Source: Ustilago trichophora
Lineage: Eukaryota > Basidiomycota > Ustilaginomycetes > Ustilaginales > Ustilaginaceae
NCBI GenBank assembly: GCA_900323505.1
Contig: OOIN01000007.1
Span: 1,240,001-1,304,000, forward strand
Reading direction: 5' to 3'
Length of the DNA: 64,000 nt
The notes below the pieces were generated by a model. That model was given only the letters and a program-made list of their open reading frames with translations. It did no database searches and was not told where the DNA came from. Position numbers and translations under genes: made by a program. Of the stretch, positions 1 through 9,856 are shown one piece after another (positions within the stretch are counted from its first letter, which is position 1; the number at the start of each line of letters is the position of its first letter).

Positions 1-241
1 ATTCAAGCAGATGAGTGTTACAAGGATTACCCTCCCACCAAACGGACGAGATGCCGATCTGAGGTTTGTCGAGATCCTCCACCGTCATACCACATGCGTG
101 CAACATAGATTGGGCTGCACCCTTGTCCGCCGACTGCGTGATGAAGGAGCTGATCTTGTTGAGCTTGGGACTGGTGGTGGTAGTGGTAGATTCGCCATTG
201 CTACGAGCGGGAGCGCGCAGCTCAACTTCTCCGTGCGCCAT
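1..241 (-). CDS. ILV3: Dihydroxy-acid dehydratase, N-terminal part (cut by window edge)
   Basis: The minus strand is open without a stop from an ATG at 239-241 to the window edge, giving the first 80 residues. After a polar, Thr-rich leader of about 25 residues come [41 protein letters not shown] and HLLE. This is the conserved start of the IlvD/Edd family; the Cys of the GNPCN segment is known in the family as an Fe-S ligand. The enzyme dehydrates dihydroxy-acids in isoleucine and valine synthesis. The leader is not clearly a mitochondrial presequence, so this could be a cytosolic paralogue rather than the main ILV3. The stop and the rest of the gene lie outside the window. Family call is confident; the symbol is less so. 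Confidence 0.9.
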   Translation of the reverse strand, partial: MAHGEVELRAPARSNGESTTTTTSPKLNKISSFITQSADKGAAQSMLHACGMTVEDLDKPQIGISSVWWEGNPCNTHLLE

Positions 242-1502
242 CTTGAATGTGATTACGAACTGTTGAGTATGATAGGATGAAAGTGTATGTGTGTGTGTGG
301 TATGGTGACAAGAGGAAACGCCGACGATGCTTCGGCCTACTTGCATATATGTAGATCGAAAACACAAACGACTCTGGACAGGCTGGAGAGAATGCACAGA
401 CCCAAAGGCGAGGCGAGATGGCCGAATCCATGGCTAACGAGCACGTAGAACGAACCGAAGCTGGCGCTCCAAGTGCGTGCAAGCTTGCAAGCTTCTCTGT
501 GCGGGGATGCTGGCAACAGGCGTGGGGGAACAAGGAAGTGGAAAACACGGGGAAAGCGCTCCCTCTCTCTCTCTCTCTCTCCCTCTGTCTCTGTGTCTGT
601 CTCTGTCTCGTGTCTTGCTCTTTCCGTGTAATTCGCCGAACCGAGCCAAGTATAAGCGACCAATCCTGCGCCTTGGATTTCCACTGCTACGCCGGACCTG
701 GCCACTGCATCCTTTTTTCTTTTTTTTCTAGGGCTCAGCTTCGACTAAGACATGTTATGTTGTATATACTATCAAGACGGCAGTATGAAGCGTTAACGAG
801 GTAGCAGAATGGGGTACTGATGAATACGGGCTGAGGAGGAAGAGGGCAGAACAAGTGAGAGCGAGTCAAAGTGGGGGGCGGCAAAGTGGCGGCGGCTCCG
901 CTTCGACTCTCTTGCGCCCCGAATTTGATCCAAACTTGTTCTACTGTGTGGCTTAACATAGTCGAAAACCGCGCGCGCCGGGACGGGATCGACAACGCCA
1001 AGCTGTCCACCGCAACCTTGTTTGCTGCCGCTCCATCGACCCGTCGGCTTACCATGCACGTCATGCCTCACCTTCCATACACTGCAGTCTGCAATTAATT
1101 GCCAGTTACAAGATGTGCAACACTATTGCGATCTTACGTAGTGATGCTGCAGCAGAGATGATTGAGATCAGGGAGGTGCGAGCACTGGAAGGCACAACCA
1201 CACCTCGGCAAGGGTGACAGCTCGCTTAGGCTTCTCGTCTTCGATTCAAGATCTGCCAACCGCGTACACCATCAATGCATGAGTGTCTAGCCGCTCGTAC
1301 AGTACATTCCCGCAACCATCCTCAGCATCGTTGTTACCGGACTCAGATACAAGATGACTGCAATTTGAAATCTAATTGCAAGCAAGCCATAACATTAATC
1401 GTACAAGAGGGAGATAACCAACACAAAACCAAGAGCGCTGAAAAAGGGGAAAGTGATGCTCGAAGCCCTATCCCGGGCGAGCAAAAGTTTGCCGCCACAG
1501 GA
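242..1502. promoter_or_regulatory. Intergenic: ILV3 upstream region
   Basis: No supported gene. It should hold the promoter and 5' leader of the dehydratase gene and the 3' region of the secreted-protein gene. A CT-rich microsatellite with CTCT, CTGT and GTCT variants lies at about 563-610. A short T-run sits near 711-728. A lone GTACAGTAC occurs near 1298. Short open frames here look random in composition. Confidence 0.6.
563..610. repeat. CT/TCTG microsatellite
   Basis: Low-complexity CT run changing to CTGT units, about 350 bp upstream of the dehydratase start. Such pyrimidine tracts are common in fungal promoters and leaders, and no further role can be read from it. Confidence 0.85.
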
Positions 1503-2135
1503 TTAAACAAACGACCATTGGATATCAATGACACCAAGATCAGGATTCGCGAGCTCTTTGAAGAGCGACGGGGTCATGTCTAGACTGGTACGGTGGCAGC
1601 CGGGGCACAAATCGGCCACTTGAGCATTGGCACATTTGCTACCGTGACAGACGCGAACACTTTTGAAACAGTGAGAGCCGCCTTGATAGATGTCTGCCGA
1701 GAGGGCGACGATCTTATCATTGACTGTATTCCATTTGCCACAGGATCCTTGGTTGGGTTTGAAGAATGTGCCCTTTCCACTGTATTTGCCACCTTGGGTG
1801 GCGTGGAGGTGGTTTTTCTTCTTGTGACTCGAACGACGGCCAGAGTGCTTGCTGGATCGATGGTGCGACTTCTTCTTATGATGTTTGCCACGAGGTTCAA
1901 GTTCGTCCGAGGCTTCGTCATCTTCATTGTCGTCGACTTCAATGTCGACTTCTTCGACAATCTCCTCGTCGCGCTTCTCCAGCGAGAAGTTGGCTACTGG
2001 GGATGATTGTGTCGAGGCATCACGGTTGAGAAGAAGAGCTGACGAGGACGAGGAGCCAGGACCAGGGTTGGTGATGTGTGCGCTGGCTGCAGCAACAATG
2101 AGCGAAGAGTAAAGGGCAAGATGTGTGAATCGCAT
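1503..2135 (-). CDS. Secreted double-psi beta-barrel (RlpA/barwin-like) protein with acidic and basic pro-region
   Basis: A 210-aa protein. The chosen start, MRFTHLALYSS, opens a clear signal peptide (about residues 1-19, cleavage near ASA-H). The frame is open further upstream but that part is CT-rich low complexity. A Lys-Arg at 54-55 fits a Kex2 site. Next come a very acidic stretch (about 56-80) and a Lys/His/Ser-rich basic stretch (about 83-112). A compact C-terminal domain (about 115-210) holds Cys 132, 156, 163, 168, 177 and 180 and the VADLCPGC and LDMTPSLFKELA segments typical of fungal DPBB proteins (riboflavin-aldehyde-forming-enzyme-like, barwin/expansin-like). Known relatives are secreted wall-associated or plant-interaction proteins. 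Catalytic activity cannot be inferred. It is intronless. Confidence 0.85.
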   Translation of the reverse strand: MRFTHLALYSSLIVAAASAHITNPGPGSSSSSALLLNRDASTQSSPVANFSLEKRDEEIVEEVDIEVDDNEDDEASDELEPRGKHHKKKSHHRSSKHSGRRSSHKKKNHLHATQGGKYSGKGTFFKPNQGSCGKWNTVNDKIVALSADIYQGGSHCFKSVRVCHGSKCANAQVADLCPGCHRTSLDMTPSLFKELANPDLGVIDIQWSFV

Positions 2136-2734
2136 GGTGATGGTGGTTGGAGAATACGTGTCTATGTAGTGGGTATGGGTGTGGTAGAATTTTGGAAGAG
2201 AGAGAGAGAGAGGGAGAAAGAATATGGTAAGGGGATGTTCCGTAACGACAGCAAGGGGTAGAAAGCGGAAAGGGGAGAAAAAGGTAGCAGAGATGGTGGT
2301 AGACGTAATGATGGAGTTGCACTTGCTACCGAAGGACGATGATGACGATGACAGGACACCACTCACAGCGCCTGCTCAAGTGGGACAATCCCTTGGCACC
2401 ATCCAAGCCAGAAAAGGGGGTTGCAGCAACTGTAAGTCGTACCACCGACAACCAACTGTCTCTCTCTCTCTCTCTCCTCTCCAACTCGATTCGAAACGAA
2501 ACTGTAGATGCTTCGATAACCCCACTTTGCTTTGCTCCCCTAAGCCGTGGCTTGCATATAGCCCCTTCCCTACGGCCCACACCTCGAAAATCGGAGGAAT
2601 CGAAACCGCAGGCGGACAAACCAAGCCCTACCAGAAGGAGAGGGAAGCGGTCACAACATCAATCACCCAATAAGGCAACGTGCAGGAATTTGCTTCAGAC
2701 ACACGCGAGCGGAGTGTGAAAACTTGACCAACAC

Positions 2735-2758
2735 CTACTGTACGTTATTGTACAGTAG
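2735..2758. repeat. Inverted repeat of the TACWG element family
   Basis: CTACTGTAC at 2735-2743 and GTACAGTAG at 2750-2758 are perfect reverse complements around a 6-nt spacer. Together they can form a 9-bp hairpin. The arms belong to the same TACTG/TACAG family found at six other intergenic sites. It lies about 600 bp upstream of the DPBB start codon. Confidence 0.85.
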
Positions 2759-3464
2759 AGTACATTTCGCACTCCTCATACAGTACATTACCACTTTGCG
2801 TGTGTGGACACGAGGGGATAAAAAAATCAAGAGGATCGACGAGTTGCATAACCCCGTTCGCTTGTTCTTTTCTTCCTTTTAGCCCTTCCTGCCCTCTTCC
2901 CTTTTCCCTTTTTTCCCTCTCCGCTATTTTGTATCATCATCCTCTTGCTCATCTTCATCAAAAGACTGCGGTTATCGGTCCACCTCCTGTTTAGCCTGAA
3001 GCAGAGTAGATGAAGTCAACTTTTTGGCAACTTTGTCACTTCGGAAGAGGTCGTTGCGCAGTTTGGCTGTGCTGCAACTTCATTTCGCTTTCTCTACCTG
3101 TGGGACGTTGGAAATCAGGGATGCGGCGTGCATCGGAGACCCAAACTCGCACCCTCGCTCCCTCGCTCCCTGACCCTGTTTGTCGATCTTCTGCACCTCG
3201 GAAATCCCTCCTTTGCCGAATCTACAGTAACTTACAGCAGGTGTTGGTTTCACAGCCTCTGACGCGTTGCAACCTGCATTTTCTTTTGCGTCTGCGTATT
3301 TTTCTTTTGTTTTGGCTGGCCCGACAAGTTTCCTGCTCCGACTCCGAGCCGTCCCTTCCCTTCGTCAGAGCCTGGTTTCTCACACGACCTGTCTGCTTTC
3401 CCAGCACCACCCCATACAGCAATCAAGCCTGAGACAGCATTGTGAAGGATGTCTCAAAAAATGC

Positions 3465-3470
3465 AAAAAA
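3465..3470 (-). terminator. Pol III terminator of the tRNA-Gly gene
   Basis: Reading the minus strand, a run of six T follows four bases after the discriminator base of the tRNA. A second T6 run at 3456-3461 could act as a back-up. T-runs just downstream of a tRNA are the standard Pol III stop signal. Confidence 0.8.
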
Positions 3471-3474
3471 TTAT

Positions 3475-3575
3475 GCATTGACGGGGACTCGAACCCCGGT
3501 CGAGTCGAATCGGTAGTCACGCCTTATGCAGGCGATGAGTGGCAACGACTCATGATACCCCTACACTATCAATGC
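3475..3575 (-). tRNA. tRNA-Gly (anticodon GCC) with a 31-nt intron
   Basis: Read on the minus strand, GCATTGA at the 5' end pairs with TCAATGC at the 3' end. The D stem is GTG/CAT and the D loop contains GGGG. The anticodon stem AGTCG/CGACT pairs only if 31 nt are removed just after position 37. The resulting loop TTGCCAT has T33 and anticodon GCC (+ strand 3541-3543). The intron is + strand 3509-3539, in the canonical place one base 3' of the anticodon. The T arm is CGGGG TTCGAGT CCCCG and includes a good B box. Mature length is about 70 nt; the CCA is not encoded. It reads glycine GGC/GGT codons. Confidence 0.93.
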
Positions 3576-3897
3576 TTGTATATTAAGATGGTCCACAGTT
3601 GGGTTCATTATCCCTTTTTTCAATCCGGTCATGCCAAATATGATTGACCTTCGACCTGCGGCGTAGAGCACAAGTCGAGTGTGACAATGGCATCAGCATT
3701 CTGCCCCATTCACTGTATGTTTCAATGCTCACTCCAGTCACGGAAGATGCAAGAGGACCACTTCCAAGCAGCAAGGCGGAGGAGAAAGACTCTGAAAGAA
3801 CGATAATCCACGAGTCACACGAAATTGCGTCAATTAATGCGAACAGAAAAGAAGTCACCTTGTACTGTACAGATGACAAGATTGCGTATTCTGGCGC
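3576..3897. other. Short intergenic gap between tRNA-Gly and PLC1 stop
   Basis: About 320 bp that should hold the 3' UTR of the phospholipase gene and the 5' flank of the tRNA. A TGTACTGTACAG piece occurs at about 3860-3872, close to the PLC1 stop. I see no gene here. Confidence 0.5.
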
Positions 3898-6800
3898 TCA
3901 TGACTGCTTGCCATGGGGCACGGCATCCACAATCCCCACCAGCCGCAACCTGGAATGCACGAAGAGCGTCGAAAACAGGAACTGCGACAACTGATGGTCA
4001 TACAGCGGCAGGTGACGGTAGCCCTGCTGCAGAGCGCCCACAGAGACTGAGTAGGCGGCGACACTCTCTGCGTCGACCGAAGCTGTCGAAGATGCAGAGG
4101 ACGTTTCGCTACCCGACCTTGCTCTTCCACCGCCAGCGATCTCGGTGTTGGCACTAGTGGAATCGGAAGGCGCTGTTTTGCCGGTTGTCGTACTTGATTC
4201 CAAGGACAATCGCGAAGCAGAGTCTAGTGTTGATGCTGGACTCGCCGACTTGGACGTTGCTCTCACGTCCTGGCCTGTTGCCGACGCTGTAGTCGCAGTA
4301 GAGTCGCCCTCGAGATCGTCGTCAAAAATCTCGAAGCGTACAAAGCACAGATCAAGCAGCCCTCGGCTGAGTCGTTCCAGCTCGGGATGTGTCAACGCAT
4401 CACCAGAAGCAGACGCTTTGCTGGCTTCGATGAGCGCGACGAGCTCATGACTTGCCCCGGCTGGCAAATCAATGAGCACGCTCATATCAGTGTTCCACTC
4501 AGGGCTGAACCCATTACCCTTGACGGTTGGCGTTTTTAGAAGTTGACTCGGTACCAGGGGATTTGTGTTTGGGCGGCGACCTGCTGCTGGCATGGCTGCA
4601 TTCTCAGGCTTTGGCAGTGCTTCTAGGGAGCCCTCGGCGAAAGCATCAGCATCACCTGTCTTTTTGGTCGGCGCCGGCTGATCTGGAGAGGCGACTGCAC
4701 ACGATGCGAGACCTTCACTGTGCTCGGACGTGCTCGACGAACCTTTGTCGGCAGCGCAAATTGGCTTGTCCGTATCAACAGGGGCAGAGGCGCCATCGCT
4801 TGGATCGACACGCTGCTCCGCTGCCGTGGCAGACGCCTTTTTTTCTCTGGATACCTTCTGTAGCAGACTCTTTGGCTGTCTGCCCCAGCATGTCGGCGCG
4901 AGCAAGGAAACGACGACGAACGGGTCGATCGGCTCGCGGTTGTCCTGGCTGGCGTTCTTTTCCTTGTCCTTGCCCGAAGTGGCTTTGCTCTTCTTCGGCA
5001 GCTGCTGTGCCGAGACAATGCGCAGATCGAGTCTAAAGCGTACAGCCTTGCCAGCAAGCGTCTTTCCCTGCTCTTTCATGCGCAGCGCGGCAGGCTTTAG
5101 CACATAGCCGCATCGTCCGTTGCGGCTGAACATGGCCTGGTTGAGCTCAAAGCCCAAGTCGGTCGTCTGCCAGTTGAGCGCTACCAGCTGGCATCCCGTA
5201 GCCCACATGTCGAGTGGGACAAAGTTGCGGCTCGCGTGAAGACGGGCGAAGCTCATCATCGATGGGTAGACACGAGTGAGATGCGATCGATTATGCTTGA
5301 TTAGGGCCTCATTGGAGATCGGATCGCGGATCATCTTGAGTGCTGTCTTTTCCGACAGCGAGACCATGTGCTGCGTCGCATACGACTCCTTCTTGTTGAA
5401 GCCGCGGCACTTGACGCCGATCGTGTAGATGAGCAGCGATGCAAGCGCCGTCGACATCAATTTTTTTGCCTGCTTGCTGGTACGACCAGTATCCTCTCGC
5501 TGTGCACCCATCACATTGGCATTCTCGCCGTTTCGCTCTCGTAGTGTACCCGATGATGCTGCTTCGCCACGATGGCCACGTCTGGTGACGCGGCGCACAA
5601 GCTGCTTGGCACTCGCTAAGCGCGACTCGATCTCTGAGTCCGTCGTGGTCGTTGTGTCCGTCGCCGATGTGGAAGGCTCCAGAACCATGGCTGGTACCAC
5701 GCTAGTTCCATCCTTCTGCTGGGCCGGCGAGCCGATCGTGTTCGGCATCCTCTTGTCGTTCGGGTTACGGTGAGCGTCTGCCGCTGACACATTCTTGGCC
5801 TTGACTAGGACCTTGAACTTGAGATCATTGGGGGAGGGAAGTTCGTCATCCACGCCGGGCAAGGGCTGGGAGCCGAGAGGCTGGCTAAGCAGCATCTCGC
5901 CCAGCGTTTCTTTGAGGATTCGCGCCATGACTTCCTGCTGCGGCGGGTCGGCGTGCACCTCTAGGCTGAGAATCAGGGGGTAGGGAGATGTGACAAAGGC
6001 ATATCGAGCGATGGCGCTGATGACATCCTGGAAGGGAACGCGACTGGTGAGGGTGCGTCCATGCGTGATCTGCGGAACGTTGTTGGGACCATCCCAGCAA
6101 TCGAGCTCGACACTGCGTGCACCCTGCAGCAGAGCGCGAATGTATCCTTCAACCGTGCTGTCCCCCTTCCACTGGCCTCCGACGAGATACGTGTTGTGGC
6201 TCGAGCTGATGTAGTATTCGCTCAGTGGGCGCGTCATATCGTGCTGGACGGTCGACTTGCGCAAGTGTGCTGCAATCTTTCTTGTATTTGCCATCGAGTC
6301 ACTGGCACCTGCTGCGATCAGCTCCTCGGCGGTGTTAGCAAAGGCCCGCGACGGAGCACTTTGTTGCTCCTGAAGTAGAGACTTGGACTGCTGGTCACAT
6401 GCCTGCGCAGCTTCTGTTGAGGGACTGCATGCAGGCTTGCCCATCGCGGACATGTCGACAGGGTCCGACACCATGGTAGAGAAGAGTGGAAGCTGATCGA
6501 GCAAAGGCGGATTATCCGAGGAAGAGAGAAAGTCGAGAAAGCCGTCGTAGTCCATCTGTACCCTCTCGATCGCAGCACCGGCATTTTGGGAAGTCGAGAG
6601 TCGACTGTTGCAATGTCTGCGGAAAAGATCGTCGATTTGGCTGTCCGAGAACTCGCGATTGCCCTGCTCTTCACGAACAAAGCGGCGAAAGCTCTCAATG
6701 GAGATGGCACGTGTTCTGCACGGTTCCGGCCCGATAGTGAGGCTAGTCTCTGTGATAGCAGGGGCGATCGAAGATACCGTTTCGGCACTAGAGGCACCGG

Positions 6801-8412
6801 ATGAGTTGGCGCGGTGCTCGCTTGAAGTGGGCGGGACCGAGGCATCTTGCTCGCTTTTGGGAACAGAGCCGGACGAGGAGCTTCGAACAGGCTGATCGAG
6901 AGGCTGATCGGCCCAGGCACCGAAGATGCCTTGCACATCGGCTCTTTGCTTGAGAAGAGAGACGAAGTGCTGGAAGTCTTGAAAGTCGAGGTAGCCACGG
7001 TTCCGCCAGTCGGCGAGATTGAAGCAGCGCCGAAGATGAGCTTTGTTGGACTCGATGCCTAGACGCCGGCAGAGCTGCATGACTTCATCGATCGAAAGCT
7101 TTTCATCGTTGGATTGGTCAGCATCCTTCCAGTGGTGCCGCATCCAGAGGTGGCGACGATGCTCGATGCTTGAAGAAGCGCCTACCGCTCCGATGAGCTC
7201 TCTGCGTAGCGACTGGAGATGGAGAAGGCTTGTGCGCCAGCGTGAAAGAGACGTATCGGTAAGAGCGATGAGGTGAAGTGCTTTGTAGATGCCGCCATTC
7301 TGATAGATGATGGTAAGCCAGCGGGGCTCATGTGCCGAGGAGATGTTGAGCGATGTGCGGTAGGACGCAGCAGAGGGCCCAAATCGGACCTCGCGAATCG
7401 ACTCCAGATTGACGCGGTTATTCTTCTTTGACTCCCAAAGGATCTGTCCGCGATCTGGATCGAGCTTGAACGTGCGTGGCTTGACCTTTTTATGCGTCAC
7501 CTTGAGCATTTGTTCGCCCTCTGGGAGTAACAGCTCGCTGATGCCCTCGGTCGAAGGTTGAGCGGAAGGGCCTGAGGTGAACTTGGCAGCGGTAGGACTA
7601 TGGGAAGGAGGTAGACTGGCAACGGTCGGCGTTGCAGAGGCGTTGGATATTTGGCGCTCGGCTTCCAAGCTCTCGATGCTTGAGCGTCTGGCATCTATTG
7701 ATTCCGAGAATAGTGCTTGCTTGTTGTGCTCTGCCGGTGGTTGGGTGTCGCTGAACGGATGGGCGAATGAAAGTGACGAGGCTTCCTCCTTGTCCGAGAG
7801 AGGTGGGGGCGAGGATACGAAGGGAGCACTTGCGTCCAGTGTTTTGGATATGCTACGAGACAGGGAAAGATGATCTGCCTCTTTCTCTCCCGCTACACTC
7901 CCAGATCGCATCCTGCGATATGTCTCGCTTGCCCTTCTCTGATGATGCAGCTTATGTGTGAGCGAGGCGACACCGATGGACAAGGTACGTCCAAGGCGAG
8001 GGCTCTTTGGAGGAGACGCACTGGGACTTGGCGGTGTTGCAAGGCTATGATGCGGAGACAGCGTCTGTGAAGAATGGGATGCTCCTACTTGGGGTGTGGC
8101 GATGGGCTGGGAGACGGTCCTGCGTGCCGCAGCTTCGTAGGACAGAGAGTCATTACTGGATCCGCCGCTGAAGGATCTGGGTGGAGGGGCAAAGCTAGGA
8201 CGATCGACGTCTTCCATAGTGTGGTGGAACGAGATCATGTCGGCACCACTGAACGAGGAAGCATTCGGTGAGACAGCGGCAGGACTATGCGACGGTCCTG
8301 CGGCTGATAGTTCAACTGGATCCGAGGGTCTATGGAGCAAAGATCGAAGCCATGATCGGACCGGATGGTTGGCGGCCCTTTCGGCAGCAGGATGCTGGTC
8401 GTTGGATGACAT
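3898..8412 (-). CDS. PLC1: Phosphoinositide-specific phospholipase C
   Basis: A 1504-aa intronless protein that hydrolyses PIP2 to diacylglycerol and IP3. A low-complexity Ser/Pro-rich N terminus (1-290) is followed by a PH-like domain (about 298-400), an EF-hand-like region (about 415-490 plus 570-630), the catalytic X box (about 725-875) and the Y box (about 985-1112). The X box has SSSHNTYL with His739, the VELDCWDG segment and His784 in ITHGRT, matching known catalytic and Ca-binding positions. The Y box contains YTIGVKCRGF and RVYPSMM. A C2 domain follows from about 1124 but is broken by two long polar insertions. Yeast Plc1 is near 870 aa, so this is much enlarged. The start ATG is the first in frame. 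It is divergent from the zinc-finger gene at 9035. Confidence 0.96.
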   Translation of the reverse strand: MSSNDQHPAAERAANHPVRSWLRSLLHRPSDPVELSAAGPSHSPAAVSPNASSFSGADMISFHHTMEDVDRPSFAPPPRSFSGGSSNDSLSYEAAARRTVSQPIATPQVGASHSSQTLSPHHSLATPPSPSASPPKSPRLGRTLSIGVASLTHKLHHQRRASETYRRMRSGSVAGEKEADHLSLSRSISKTLDASAPFVSSPPPLSDKEEASSLSFAHPFSDTQPPAEHNKQALFSESIDARRSSIESLEAERQISNASATPTVASLPPSHSPTAAKFTSGPSAQPSTEGISELLLPEGEQMLKVTHKKVKPRTFKLDPDRGQILWESKKNNRVNLESIREVRFGPSAASYRTSLNISSAHEPRWLTIIYQNGGIYKALHLIALTDTSLSRWRTSLLHLQSLRRELIGAVGASSSIEHRRHLWMRHHWKDADQSNDEKLSIDEVMQLCRRLGIESNKAHLRRCFNLADWRNRGYLDFQDFQHFVSLLKQRADVQGIFGAWADQPLDQPVRSSSSGSVPKSEQDASVPPTSSEHRANSSGASSAETVSSIAPAITETSLTIGPEPCRTRAISIESFRRFVREEQGNREFSDSQIDDLFRRHCNSRLSTSQNAGAAIERVQMDYDGFLDFLSSSDNPPLLDQLPLFSTMVSDPVDMSAMGKPACSPSTEAAQACDQQSKSLLQEQQSAPSRAFANTAEELIAAGASDSMANTRKIAAHLRKSTVQHDMTRPLSEYYISSSHNTYLVGGQWKGDSTVEGYIRALLQGARSVELDCWDGPNNVPQITHGRTLTSRVPFQDVISAIARYAFVTSPYPLILSLEVHADPPQQEVMARILKETLGEMLLSQPLGSQPLPGVDDELPSPNDLKFKVLVKAKNVSAADAHRNPNDKRMPNTIGSPAQQKDGTSVVPAMVLEPSTSATDTTTTTDSEIESRLASAKQLVRRVTRRGHRGEAASSGTLRERNGENANVMGAQREDTGRTSKQAKKLMSTALASLLIYTIGVKCRGFNKKESYATQHMVSLSEKTALKMIRDPISNEALIKHNRSHLTRVYPSMMSFARLHASRNFVPLDMWATGCQLVALNWQTTDLGFELNQAMFSRNGRCGYVLKPAALRMKEQGKTLAGKAVRFRLDLRIVSAQQLPKKSKATSGKDKEKNASQDNREPIDPFVVVSLLAPTCWGRQPKSLLQKVSREKKASATAAEQRVDPSDGASAPVDTDKPICAADKGSSSTSEHSEGLASCAVASPDQPAPTKKTGDADAFAEGSLEALPKPENAAMPAAGRRPNTNPLVPSQLLKTPTVKGNGFSPEWNTDMSVLIDLPAGASHELVALIEASKASASGDALTHPELERLSRGLLDLCFVRFEIFDDDLEGDSTATTASATGQDVRATSKSASPASTLDSASRLSLESSTTTGKTAPSDSTSANTEIAGGGRARSGSETSSASSTASVDAESVAAYSVSVGALQQGYRHLPLYDHQLSQFLFSTLFVHSRLRLVGIVDAVPHGKQS

Positions 8413-9034
8413 CGTGGAATCGTATTATCCGGCCGCATTCAGCCGGTGTGTTCGGGAGCGTGGCAGACGATCCTGGGGATGAAATGCACCTGAATCCTTG
8501 GGCGAGGTGGTCGGCTGCGTGGCTAAGGGGCTGAGCCTGCTGCACTTATATGCTGCTTCTGTAAGGCAAAGAGAACGATGGTGGGACGAGCATCTCCGTC
8601 AGCCGCCCTATCTTAGTGTGTCAATGATGGTGCGAAGATAAGGTCCAATTATATTCCAGAGGCAACGGGACACCGAGCTCGGTGTGAGGACAACAAGCAA
8701 AGGTGAAAGCGGAACTTGGAGCATGCAGCATCCGTGCATCCCGCATCCTTTTCACTTTTCCCGAGAGAGTGGAGAAAGCACAGCCAAGCTTTTTGGGCCA
8801 AGGAAACAAGCTTAATCTGCTTCCCGATACGCGCTCCTGACCTTCTCCCGATGCTTGAGGGGAGCCGGAACTCGGCACACGACTCTCTTTCTTTTCTTGG
8901 AACTTTTGCGTTGCAGCCCAACTTCTTCTATTTTTTTTTTTTTTTTTTTTTTTTACCGTTTCAGGGTTCAACTTTCTTTCCTCACACAAACATTCTCACC
9001 ATTACTTCCAACACAGCATCGCTCTTTGCCAAAG
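8413..9034. promoter_or_regulatory. Divergent promoter between PLC1 and the zinc-finger gene
   Basis: 622 bp shared by two divergent genes. A T24 homopolymer at 8931-8954 lies about 80 bp before the zinc-finger start codon and probably falls in its leader or core promoter. No gene is seen. Confidence 0.6.
8931..8954. repeat. Poly(T) tract, 24 nt
   Basis: Uninterrupted T-run about 80 bp upstream of the ATG at 9035. dA:dT tracts of this kind are known to exclude nucleosomes in fungal promoters; whether this one does so is inference. Confidence 0.9.
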
Positions 9035-9856
9035 ATGTTCAAACGTGTGGCAAAAGCCACCTCTAAAAAATCTGATGCCGAAGATCTCAAGGGCATGACT
9101 GGCGACGACACTGCCATTGGCATCGACAGGCTCGTGGACGAATCGTCCAGCTCTGAAGGCGAAGATTCCGACGGGGAGGAAGAGGAAGATAGCGACGAGG
9201 AGGACAATGACTACAACGAAGGATCAGATCAGGATCGAGAGGACGATGAAGGAGGCGCAACAGCAGGCTTGAAGCGCAAACGCTCCAAAAAGGACGAGGA
9301 CCAAGCAGAACAGGAAGAGGAAGAGGAAGCCGCTGCTCAAGTCTCAATAGAAGACGCCATTCAAGACCCCGTCTACGTCCCCACCGAAGGCGAGAAGAAG
9401 CATGGTGTCTTTGCCTCTCGCTGCGTTATCTGCGAAGCTGCCGTGCTGAAGGATGCCCATCTCGTCACTGCCCATCTCGAAGGCAAGGCCCACAAACGCC
9501 GCATGGAGCGCTTCCAACGCTTCGTCCAGGACCAACTTTCCGAAACTCAACGCAAGGCCATCGATGCAAGAGATGCCGTTGACCAGATGGACACTTGGAA
9601 GGCCGAACAAGACCAGCTTGAAAAGAAGAAGCTCTCTGAAGCTCCACCAAGCAAGCGAGCATTGGCCAAGAAGCAGAAGGCCGCCGAGTTTCGCCAGAAG
9701 AAGAAGGAGCAGGCACTCAAGCGAAAGGCCCAGAAGGCTGCCAACGGCGAGAAGGATGCCCACAACAAGGCAGATGGAGACAAGAAGGACACCAAGGCGG
9801 AAAAGACTGTCAAGAAGGTTGACAAGAAAGCCAAGACCGAAAAGAAGGCTGCTTAA
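9035..9856 (+). CDS. Acidic/Lys-rich protein with a U1-type C2H2 zinc finger
   Basis: A 273-aa protein. I start it at the ATG at 9035 (MFKRVAKATSKK) because the frame upstream is only the poly-T leader. Residues about 35-100 are strongly acidic (Glu/Asp/Ser). One C2H2 finger is visible: Cys130, Cys133, His147 and His153, in a context (HLEGKAHKRRMERF) like the U1-type fingers of RNA-binding and ribosome-biogenesis factors. The C-terminal 100 residues are Lys/Ala/Glu-rich and probably helical, with several basic nuclear-localisation-like clusters. This layout suggests a nuclear or nucleolar RNA-associated protein, but I do not recognise the specific family. It converges with the monooxygenase gene, with stops 247 bp apart. 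Confidence 0.8.
   Translation: MFKRVAKATSKKSDAEDLKGMTGDDTAIGIDRLVDESSSSEGEDSDGEEEEDSDEEDNDYNEGSDQDREDDEGGATAGLKRKRSKKDEDQAEQEEEEEAAAQVSIEDAIQDPVYVPTEGEKKHGVFASRCVICEAAVLKDAHLVTAHLEGKAHKRRMERFQRFVQDQLSETQRKAIDARDAVDQMDTWKAEQDQLEKKKLSEAPPSKRALAKKQKAAEFRQKKKEQALKRKAQKAANGEKDAHNKADGDKKDTKAEKTVKKVDKKAKTEKKAA

Larger units (their letters stand above)
2136..3474. promoter_or_regulatory. Intergenic: upstream region of the DPBB gene
   Basis: No supported gene. It holds a GA run at about 2198-2220, a CT run at about 2459-2478, and a perfect inverted repeat at 2735-2758 followed by more TACAG-type pieces to about 2790. The rest is CT-rich in places. Open frames of 60-150 codons here have biased, repetitive translations and are not credible genes. 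Confidence 0.55.

Noticed and set aside
2224..2719. Plus-strand frames of 126 and 149 codons upstream of the DPBB gene
   Set aside because: They run through CT/GA microsatellites and have no family features.
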